5,422 bases of DNA from Patescibacteria group bacterium (GTDB lineage Bacteria > Patescibacteriota > Minisyncoccia > JAHISW01 > Tagabacteraceae), in assembly GCA_018817995.1 (NCBI GenBank), contig JAHISW010000040.1:1-5422 (forward strand), given 5' to 3'. Made by a program: the position numbers and the translations under genes. Every line of letters starts with the position of its first letter. Positions within the stretch are counted from its first letter, which is position 1. The notes below the pieces were generated by a model. It was given only the letters and a program-made list of their open reading frames with translations, was not told the origin of the DNA and made no database searches. Of this stretch, positions 1 to 5,072 are shown piece after piece.

Positions 1-15
1 TATGGGCCTTTTCTC

Positions 16-44
16 TTGCTCGCGCGGTTTTTTTTACATATAAT
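16..44 (+). promoter_or_regulatory. Probable ftsH promoter (sigma-70 type)
   Basis: A perfect TATAAT lies at 39-44, with TTGCTC at 16-21 (three of six matches to TTGACA) at the ideal 17-base spacing. The start of transcription expected 6-9 bases after the -10 box falls at about 50-53, on or next to the ATG at 52, so the ftsH message would have almost no leader. The -10 match is seen directly; the transcription start is inferred. Confidence 0.6.
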
Positions 45-51
45 CTAGTTG

Positions 52-1923
52 ATGACAAAGAAGAAAAAGAAAAAGGAAGTAACCTCGTTTTCGCGTCATA
101 TTGCGACTGCTCTTTTGGTGATGGTTCTTTTGATTGGAGGATATTCTCTTTTGGCTGAGCAATCCGGCTCCCAAAAAGAAGAAATTTCTTTGTCCGCTCT
201 GGCGGGGGAAATAGAAAACGAAAATATTTCAAAAATACTTGTCAAGGGAGATACCCTTGAAATTTCTTTTAAAGACGGAACCGAAAAAATTTCAAAGAAA
301 GAATCTGAATCAGCTTTGACGCAGACATTTTTTAATTATGGAGTTTCGCAGAAAAAACTTTCTTTAGTTGATGTGGAAATTGAAAATCCATCCGGTTTCG
401 CTTATTGGTTGGGAAACATTTTGCCATTTCTTCTACCCTTCCTTTTTATCCTTCTGTTTTTTTGGTTTATTGCCAGACAGGCAAAAAGTAGCGCTTTGCA
501 GGCTTTTAGTTTTGGACAGTCTAAGGCAAAAATAATTGGCCCGAACGATAAAAAAGAAAAAATAACATTCAAAGATGTTGCTGGAGTTGAAGAGGCCAAG
601 GAAGAACTTAAGGAAATTGTTGATTTTCTAAAAAGTCCGCAAAAATTTTTAGATATTGGTGCGAGTATTCCCAAGGGGGTTTTGCTTATGGGCGCGCCCG
701 GAACTGGGAAAACTTTATTGGCCAGAGCCGTCGCCGGCGAGGCGGGAGTCCCCTTTTTCCATATATCCGGTTCGGAATTTGTTGAAATGTTTGTTGGTGT
801 CGGGGCAAGCCGAGTCCGTGATTTGTTCAAGGCGGCGAAGAAGGCCGCGCCGGCGATAATTTTTGTTGACGAGATAGATGCCGTTGGTAGACACAGGGGC
901 ACCGGTTTGGGTGGAGGGCATGACGAAAGAGAACAGACGTTAAACCAGATTTTAGTTGAGCTGGACGGTTTTGAACCGCATGAAAAAGTTATTGTGATGG
1001 CGGCTACAAACAGACCAGATGTTTTGGACCCCGCCTTGTTAAGGCCGGGTAGGTTTGACAGGCGCGTTATTTTGGATTTGCCAGACATAAAAGACCGAGA
1101 GGAGATTTTGAAAATTCATGCTCGCAAGAAGCCCTTGTCCGAAGATATCAACTTAAAACATATTGCCGAAAGGACACCCGGTTTTTCTGGCGCTGATTTG
1201 CAAAATCTTATGAACGAGGGCGCTATTTTGGCGGCGCGAAATAAACGTAAAGAAATAGAACAAGATGACGTTGTCCGTTCTATTGAAAAAGTTATGATGG
1301 GGCCGGAAAGAAAAAGTCACATACTCAACGAAGAAGAAAAAAAGATAGCTTCTTATCATGAGGCGGGGCATGCCTTAGCTACGGCTGCTTTACCGAATGC
1401 CGACCCCGTTCACAAGGTTTCCATTATTGCTAGAGGAAGGGCAGCAGGTTACACTTTAAAATTGCCGATTCAGGAAAAACATTTATACGCGAAGTCGCAT
1501 TTTCTAGATGAACTGGTTATAGCGATGGGCGGATACGCATCGGAAAAAATTGTTTTTGGCGAAATGACGACCGGCGCGGAAAATGATTTGAAACAAGCAA
1601 CCAGTATTGCTCGCGCTTTAGTCACAAGATATGGAATGTCTGAAAAAATTGGGCCAGTTTCGTTAGACGAACAAAACGAAATGGTTTTTCTTGGCAAAGA
1701 ATTGGGGATGAATAAGGATTATTCGGAGGAGGTTGCCGCGCTTGTTGACAAAGAAGTCAGCAGGTTTTTGGGGGAGGCGTATGACCGTTCCAAAAATATT
1801 TTAGAAAAACACCGTGACGCGCTTGACGCCATTGCTGAAAAATTGATGAAGCAGGAAAGCATAGAGAGAGTTGAATTTGAAGAAATGATGGCTAAATTTA
1901 ACATAGTAAAAAAGCGTGCGTAG
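52..1923 (+). CDS. ftsH: ATP-dependent zinc metalloprotease FtsH
   Basis: Membrane-anchored AAA+ protease that unfolds and degrades membrane and short-lived cytosolic proteins; the family works as a hexamer. Numbering is from ATG 52 (623 aa, normal length). A lysine-rich cytosolic start (KKKKKK) precedes membrane segment 1 at about 18-34, then an extracytoplasmic domain of about 80 residues and membrane segment 2 at about 118-140. The AAA+ module has Walker A GAPGTGKT (214-221), pore loop FVG (247-249), Walker B IIFVDEID (269-276) and arginine fingers R334 and R337 in the LRPGRFDRR stretch. The M41 peptidase has HEAGH (436-440: zinc ligands H436 and H440, catalytic E437) and the third ligand D512. 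All key residues are present. ATG 52 is preferred over the in-frame TTG 49 because there is no Shine-Dalgarno and a TATAAT sits 7 bases upstream, which suits leaderless initiation. The stop codon lies inside the downstream tRNA gene. Confidence 0.98.
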   Translation: MTKKKKKKEVTSFSRHIATALLVMVLLIGGYSLLAEQSGSQKEEISLSALAGEIENENISKILVKGDTLEISFKDGTEKISKKESESALTQTFFNYGVSQKKLSLVDVEIENPSGFAYWLGNILPFLLPFLFILLFFWFIARQAKSSALQAFSFGQSKAKIIGPNDKKEKITFKDVAGVEEAKEELKEIVDFLKSPQKFLDIGASIPKGVLLMGAPGTGKTLLARAVAGEAGVPFFHISGSEFVEMFVGVGASRVRDLFKAAKKAAPAIIFVDEIDAVGRHRGTGLGGGHDEREQTLNQILVELDGFEPHEKVIVMAATNRPDVLDPALLRPGRFDRRVILDLPDIKDREEILKIHARKKPLSEDINLKHIAERTPGFSGADLQNLMNEGAILAARNKRKEIEQDDVVRSIEKVMMGPERKSHILNEEEKKIASYHEAGHALATAALPNADPVHKVSIIARGRAAGYTLKLPIQEKHLYAKSHFLDELVIAMGGYASEKIVFGEMTTGAENDLKQATSIARALVTRYGMSEKIGPVSLDEQNEMVFLGKELGMNKDYSEEVAALVDKEVSRFLGEAYDRSKNILEKHRDALDAIAEKLMKQESIERVEFEEMMAKFNIVKKRA

Positions 1924-1986
1924 CTCAATTGGCAGAGCACAGAGCTTATACCTCTGCGGTTCCAGGTTCAAGTCCTGGCGCACGCA
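1914..1986 (+). tRNA. tRNA-Ile, anticodon UAU (reads AUA)
   Basis: A complete 73-base cloverleaf. The acceptor stem GCGTGCG (1914-1920) pairs perfectly with CGCACGC (1979-1985), with discriminator A1986. The D arm is GCTC/GAGC (1923-1926/1935-1938) with G18 G19 at 1931-1932. The anticodon stem CAGAG/CTCTG (1940-1944/1952-1956) closes the loop CTTATAC, so U33 precedes anticodon TAT (1947-1949) and A37 follows. The variable loop has 5 bases; the T arm is CCAGG/CCTGG with loop TTCAAGT. CCA is not encoded, so the tail must be added after transcription. U12-A23 and A73 agree with isoleucine identity. UAU is unusual, since most bacteria read AUA with a CAU tRNA carrying lysidine. The first 10 bases overlap the end of ftsH. 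A weak promoter (TTGAAT 1871-1876, TAAATT 1893-1898) could serve the tRNA, but co-transcription with ftsH is as likely. Confidence 0.95.
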
Positions 1987-2025
1987 TAGAGTTTGAACTT
2001 TGACAATTTTTCATCAACGGCACAC

Positions 2026-2031
2026 AAGGAG
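2026..2031 (+). promoter_or_regulatory. Ribosome binding site of lon
   Basis: AAGGAG ends 8 bases before the ATG at 2040, a near-ideal Shine-Dalgarno that fixes the lon start. It contrasts with ftsH, which has none, so the two protease genes appear to start translation differently. Confidence 0.8.
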
Positions 2032-2039
2032 AGCAAAAA

Positions 2040-4343
2040 ATGTCCAGAAAACTTCTTGAAGACATAATTCATTTGCCAATCTTTCTTCTTGAGCAAACGA
2101 TTTTTCCTTTTCAAAGAGAAATTACTTTTCCCCTTACGCCGGATATGCGGCTTTTTTTGGAAGAAAGCAAAAAGAAAAGAGGGCTTGTTGGAATTTTGGT
2201 TTCGGATCCTGTCGAAAAAGGCGTTTTTTATGAGGGTGATATCGGGGTTACGGCGGTTACCGAAGAAAAGGAAAACGAAGTTGTTTTTAAACTTGGTGGC
2301 CGATTCAGAGTCGTTGGCTTCTCCGAAAAAGACAAAATTGTTATCGTAAAAGCCAAACTGATTGAAGAAGAGATTGTATCCTACGGAGAACTCAAAGGAA
2401 GGGAACCGGAAGTCTGGGCCTTATGCGAAGAGGTATGGGGTATTATCAAAAAGGAAGTTCCTGACGTTGAAAATTTTGAAAAAATAAAAGAATGTCCCAT
2501 CGGGGAGATGGCGGACCGGTTGATTTGCGTTATCCCAGATGACGAACCCGGTGGTATTACCAGGCGGGATGTTTTGAACAAGGAGAATGTTTTTGAAAGA
2601 CTTGAAATGACGCTTGCTCGAGTGGCTGATTTTTTGGATTTTTTAGGTTTGGTTACCGACCCTATTTTTTCCCAGGATAAAAGCGAAAATGTCAGCAAAA
2701 AGATTAAAGCGAAAAAAAAGTCCAATAGCGACACTTCAAATTTCAAGGAAAGATTTGAAAAAATTAAAGAAAAAATTTCTCCGGAAGCAGGAGACCAAAT
2801 TGCCAGGGAAATAAAAATTTTATCCGGTATGTCCAAGGATGGAAGCGAGTACCATATTGTTAAAAAATGGCTTGATTTTGCTATTGATTTTTTCAGTCTC
2901 GAAGAAACGAAAGACAGGAAAAACTTAAGAGTGGTCAAAAAAATACTTAACAGCGACCATTGTGGCTTAGAAAAAATCAAAACCCGCATTTTTGAAGAAC
3001 TTGTTGTTCGTCGTTTGAACAAAGACAAAAAAGGCCCCATACTTTGTTTTGTCGGCCCCCCGGGCACGGGCAAAACCTCCTTGGGGATGTCTATCGCCCG
3101 AGCTACTGGAAGAAAGTTTATTCGCTTGTCTCTTGGTGGAGTGAATGACGAAGCCGATGCAAGAGGGCACAGTCGGACTTACGTTGGAGCTTTACCCGGT
3201 AAAATTTTAGAACATATAAAAAGAAGCGGGTCATCCAATCCTGTTTTTATGCTTGACGAGATAGACAAAATCGGCAAATATGGAGCAAAAAATCATGGCG
3301 ATATTGAGCCGGCAATGCTTGAGGTGCTTGACCCGGAACAAAATCATTCTTTTTTGGATCACTTTTTGGCTGTACCGGCGGACCTTTCAAAAGTGATGTT
3401 CATCACGACGGCCAATATCTCGGAAACAATCTTGCCGGCTCTCCGGGACAGAATGGAGATTTTAGAGTTGTCAGGGTATACCGAGGAGGAAAAAGTTAAA
3501 ATCGCTCAAAAATTTTTACGACCGAGACAAATTAAGCAAAATGGCCTGCGAGGCAAAGTAAGAGTTGTTTTTTCAAAAGAAACCTTGTCCTTTATCATTC
3601 GTGGATATACAAGAGAAGCTGGTGTAAGAAATTTGGAACGCGCTATAGGTTCAATTTGTAGAAAGATAGCTGTAGAAAAAGTTGCTAAAAACAAATCTCT
3701 GAAAAGATTTACTGTTTCAAAAAAGAGCATAGTTGAATTTTTGGGTCATGAAAAATATTTTTCAGGAATAGTCAGAAAGTTGAAACCTGGTGTTTCAATT
3801 GGGTTGGCATGGACTCCTTATGGCGGGGAAATTCTTTATGTTGAGTCTCTTATTACGGCAAACAAGGGAAAGGGCGATTTGATTTTGACTGGTTCTTTGG
3901 GAGGTGTTATAAAAGAATCTGCTCAAATAGCTCGTAGTTACTTGCGTGGTAGAATTGGTCAGAATTTGCAGAAGAAATTGAAAAACGATATCCATATTCA
4001 TGTTCCAGAGGGGGCTGTCGATAAGGATGGACCGTCAGCGGGATTAGCTATATTATTTTCTCTGTATTCTTGTTTTAAAAATCAGGTTCTTAGAAAGGGA
4101 GTTGCTGTCACGGGCGAAATTACTTTGATAGGAGAAGTTTTACCTGTTGGTGGTATTAAGGAAAAAATAATAGGCGCGGCGCGCGCGGGAATAGAAGAAA
4201 TTATTTTACCGAAAGGAAATGGAAGGGATTTATCTGAATTGCCAGCGTCCTTAAAGAGGAAAATGAAATTCCATTTGGTTGAAAATGCGGAGGAGGCGTT
4301 AGACAAGGCTTTTGGGAGAAAAAAGGGAATAAAAAACGAATAG
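2040..4343 (+). CDS. lon: ATP-dependent serine protease Lon (LonA type)
   Basis: Cytosolic AAA+ protease for misfolded and regulatory proteins; family S16, hexameric. The 767 residues begin with a LAN-type substrate-binding domain (about 7-205) that opens LPIFLLEQTIFPF, followed by a lysine-rich linker (220-228) and a helical segment to about 320. The AAA+ module has Walker A GPPGTGKT (339-346), Walker B with D406 and E407, sensor-1 N459, a probable arginine finger R471 in DRME, and sensor-2 region GVRNLER (528-534). The protease domain has PEGAVDKDGPSAG with catalytic S666 and GGIKEK with catalytic K707. Both dyad residues are present and there are no membrane segments, which argues for LonA and against archaeal-type LonB. 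It is slightly shorter than E. coli Lon (784 aa), the difference lying mostly before Walker A. It starts 53 bases after the tRNA and ends just before a strong terminator, so it is the last gene of the block. Confidence 0.97.
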   Translation: MSRKLLEDIIHLPIFLLEQTIFPFQREITFPLTPDMRLFLEESKKKRGLVGILVSDPVEKGVFYEGDIGVTAVTEEKENEVVFKLGGRFRVVGFSEKDKIVIVKAKLIEEEIVSYGELKGREPEVWALCEEVWGIIKKEVPDVENFEKIKECPIGEMADRLICVIPDDEPGGITRRDVLNKENVFERLEMTLARVADFLDFLGLVTDPIFSQDKSENVSKKIKAKKKSNSDTSNFKERFEKIKEKISPEAGDQIAREIKILSGMSKDGSEYHIVKKWLDFAIDFFSLEETKDRKNLRVVKKILNSDHCGLEKIKTRIFEELVVRRLNKDKKGPILCFVGPPGTGKTSLGMSIARATGRKFIRLSLGGVNDEADARGHSRTYVGALPGKILEHIKRSGSSNPVFMLDEIDKIGKYGAKNHGDIEPAMLEVLDPEQNHSFLDHFLAVPADLSKVMFITTANISETILPALRDRMEILELSGYTEEEKVKIAQKFLRPRQIKQNGLRGKVRVVFSKETLSFIIRGYTREAGVRNLERAIGSICRKIAVEKVAKNKSLKRFTVSKKSIVEFLGHEKYFSGIVRKLKPGVSIGLAWTPYGGEILYVESLITANKGKGDLILTGSLGGVIKESAQIARSYLRGRIGQNLQKKLKNDIHIHVPEGAVDKDGPSAGLAILFSLYSCFKNQVLRKGVAVTGEITLIGEVLPVGGIKEKIIGAARAGIEEIILPKGNGRDLSELPASLKRKMKFHLVENAEEALDKAFGRKKGIKNE

Positions 4344-4370
4344 CGATGAACTACGAAAATTTATAAACAA

Positions 4371-4397
4371 AAACCCGACAAACTTGTCGGGTTTTTT
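4371..4397 (+). terminator. Intrinsic terminator after lon
   Basis: CCCGACA (4374-4380) pairs perfectly with TGTCGGG (4385-4391) around an AACT loop. The stem extends by AAA/TTT (4371-4373/4392-4394) and runs into a tract of six T at 4392-4397, with more T at 4400-4405. It starts 27 bases after the lon stop. The flanking A-run may let it also work on the other strand, but no gene there needs it. Confidence 0.92.
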
Positions 4398-4422
4398 GAT
4401 TTTTTGATCTTCTGAACCAAAT

Positions 4423-4460
4423 TATCACACATTTCATGCTATCGCCCCAGATGTGTGATA
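4423..4460. repeat. Inverted repeat 1 (10-base arms)
   Basis: TATCACACAT (4423-4432) and ATGTGTGATA (4451-4460) are perfect complements around an 18-base spacer. A competing pair exists: TGCTATC (4437-4443) with GATAGCA (4457-4463), sharing bases 4457-4460, so only one of the two hairpins can form in RNA. It lies upstream of the likely promoters, which fits a protein-binding site better than a transcribed leader. No T-tract follows it directly, so it is not an obvious terminator. Confidence 0.7.
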
Positions 4461-4501
4461 GCACAAAAGGAATGATATAGTTTTTTTTGTTTCAAAATTT
4501 T

Positions 4502-4540
4502 TGTGATATAACTAATGCGGTCGGCGTAAGTTATATCACA
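4502..4540. repeat. Inverted repeat 2 (12-base arms), candidate operator
   Basis: TGTGATATAACT (4502-4513) and AGTTATATCACA (4529-4540) are perfect complements around a 15-base spacer. The left arm contains the extended -10 element TGATATAAC, so a protein bound here would block RNA polymerase. The outer TGTGATA matches the half-site in inverted repeat 1, giving four copies in 118 bases. If transcribed from the upstream element, it would instead form a 12-bp leader hairpin about 80 bases before the ATG. The repeat is seen directly; the operator role is inferred. Confidence 0.75.
4504..4512 (+). promoter_or_regulatory. Extended -10 promoter element of the small gene
   Basis: TGATATAAC fits the extended -10 form TGnTATAAT with one mismatch. 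No good -35 box is seen, which extended -10 promoters tolerate. It predicts a start near 4519 and a leader of about 100 bases. A second candidate, TGATATAGT at 4473-4481, also with one mismatch, would start near 4488. The sequence does not decide between them. Confidence 0.4.
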
Positions 4541-4563
4541 TTGAAAAAACTTGCTTTCAGCGC

Positions 4564-4611
4564 GAGGAGGTGGTAGAAATTAGGGGAGGTAAAATTCTTT
4601 GAAAAGGAGGG
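4564..4611 (+). promoter_or_regulatory. Cluster of three Shine-Dalgarno-like motifs
   Basis: GAGGAGGT (4564-4571), AGGGGAGGT (4582-4590) and AAAAGGAGGG (4602-4611) follow each other at about 20-base intervals. The third is 9 bases before ATG 4620 and is the best-placed site. The second is 8 bases before TTG 4599, which is in frame and would add seven residues (MKRRVFS). The first has no start codon at a useful distance. Such stacking may strengthen ribosome recruitment or allow a choice of start. Confidence 0.6.
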
Positions 4612-4619
4612 TGTTTTCG

Positions 4620-4922
4620 ATGGCGACAAAAATTATAGTAGTGGATTTGAGGGATATTATAATAAAAAAACTTTCTCGTCGTGGTGGTATCTGTCTTAAT
4701 GAAATTGAACCACATCTTCTTTCTGAGGAGATTATATTTTCTACAGATGAACTTACGGGGGTGTTAGAAAGAATGAGGAGGAGAGGAGAGATTTCCATAA
4801 AGATAGGTGGATTTTTTAAAAAAAATAAAGAGCTTGATGTTGTGGTTAATGTTCATTTAAGAGAAGACTTGATAAAAGAAGACTTGATTTTAAAAACGAT
4901 AGAACATCATGAAGGATGTTGA
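4620..4922 (+). CDS. Small putative winged-helix protein, function unknown
   Basis: A 100-residue soluble protein not recognised as a named family. The order of predicted elements resembles a winged helix: helix 1 about 9-21 (DLRDIIIKKLSRR), helix 2 about 26-34 (LNEIEPHLL), recognition-like helix about 41-55 (STDELTGVLERMRRR), then a beta-rich wing about 57-79 (EISIKIGGFF, then VVVNV). The MRRRG turn is basic, as expected for DNA contact. The tail has a near-duplicate REDLI/KEDLI (81-90) and ends HHEGC. ATG 4620 is chosen for its AAGGAGG at 9 bases; TTG 4599 is a possible longer start (107 aa). The gene stands alone between its own palindrome-rich upstream region and its own terminator, as an autoregulated repressor would. 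The gene is probably real; the DNA-binding role is inferred from predicted fold only. Another winged-helix adaptor role, for example protein-protein, is possible. Confidence 0.75.
   Translation: MATKIIVVDLRDIIIKKLSRRGGICLNEIEPHLLSEEIIFSTDELTGVLERMRRRGEISIKIGGFFKKNKELDVVVNVHLREDLIKEDLILKTIEHHEGC
4862..4891 (+). repeat. 15-base tandem duplication inside the small gene
   Basis: AGAAGACTTGATAAA (4862-4876) is followed at once by AGAAGACTTGATTTT (4877-4891), 12 identical bases and then divergence. It encodes REDLI then KEDLI. The unit is a multiple of three, so the frame is kept. It looks like a slippage duplication in a C-terminal helix. Confidence 0.7.
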
Positions 4923-4930
4923 AGAAAATT

Positions 4931-4971
4931 AAAAGCCCTTCGGGCTCGCCTCGCGATAGCGGGGCTTTTTT
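4931..4971 (+). terminator. Compound intrinsic terminator after the small gene
   Basis: The main stem GCCTCGC (4948-4954) pairs with GCGGGGC (4959-4965) around GATA and runs straight into six T (4966-4971). Just before it, AGCCC (4934-4938) pairs with GGGCT (4942-4946). In an alternative fold AAAAGCCC (4931-4938) pairs with GGGCTTTT (4962-4969). Every fold ends at the T-tract, so termination is expected. It begins 8 bases after the stop of the small gene. Confidence 0.88.
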
Positions 4972-4974
4972 CTT

Positions 4975-5010
4975 TTTACCATATAGCCACGATCGCGAAC
5001 ATATGGTAAA
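4975..5010. repeat. Inverted repeat 3 (10-base arms) with following T-run
   Basis: TTTACCATAT (4975-4984) and ATATGGTAAA (5001-5010) are perfect complements around a 16-base GC-richer spacer that contains CGATCG overlapping TCGCGA. Five T follow at 5011-5015, so it could be a weak second terminator on the + strand. The AT-rich stem and long spacer make it look as much like inverted repeats 1 and 2 as like a terminator. Confidence 0.65.
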
Positions 5011-5038
5011 TTTTTAGTTTTGCTTAGGACGATACTGC

Positions 5039-5069
5039 AGAGCCTCAAAGATGCGGGGCTCTTTTATTT
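5039..5069 (+). terminator. Terminator-like hairpin next to the IS end
   Basis: AGAGCCTC (5039-5046) pairs with GGGGCTCT (5055-5062), with one G-T pair and an 8-base loop, followed by TTTATTT. It is oriented for + strand transcription, yet no + strand gene lies between it and the previous terminator. On the - strand it lies after the transposase stop but has no T-run there. Confidence 0.6.
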
Positions 5070-5072
5070 CTT

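Larger units (their letters stand above)
4398..4619. other. Non-coding regulatory region before the small gene
   Basis: A gap of 222 bases with no plausible coding sequence. It contains two inverted repeats sharing the half-site TGTGATA, a run of eight T (4481-4488), two extended -10-like elements (TGATATAGT 4473-4481; TGATATAAC 4504-4512) and a purine-rich block with three Shine-Dalgarno-like motifs (4564-4611). This density of symmetric elements is far above that of the other intergenic gaps here and suggests tight control of the downstream gene. Confidence 0.6.

Noticed and set aside
22..35. Terminator of an upstream gene (GC-rich run then eight T)
   Set aside because: The CGCGCGG before the T-run has no matching 5' arm within the window, so a hairpin cannot be shown; it could exist if the arm lies before base 1.
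49..51. TTG as the ftsH start
   Set aside because: It would add only one residue, has no Shine-Dalgarno, and the adjacent ATG at 52 fits leaderless initiation better.
402..1088. Long open frame on the - strand opposite ftsH (228 codons)
   Set aside because: It lies fully inside a certain ftsH gene and has low-complexity Ser/Lys/Pro-rich composition typical of an antisense shadow; no ribosome binding site or family resemblance.
2000..2005. Perfect TTGACA as a -35 box for lon
   Set aside because: No acceptable -10 box lies 16-18 bases downstream (sequence there is ACACAAGG).
2381..3073. Long open frame on the - strand opposite lon (230 codons)
   Set aside because: Antisense shadow of lon; Ser/Phe/Lys-rich with no recognisable domain.
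4502..4540. CRP/FNR-type site because of TGTGA and TCACA
   Set aside because: The halves are 29 bases apart instead of 6, and in repeat 1 they face the other way.
4422..4540. DnaA boxes or a replication origin
   Set aside because: TTATCACAC and TTATATCACA each differ from TTATNCACA by a base loss or gain; no intact box and no origin genes nearby.
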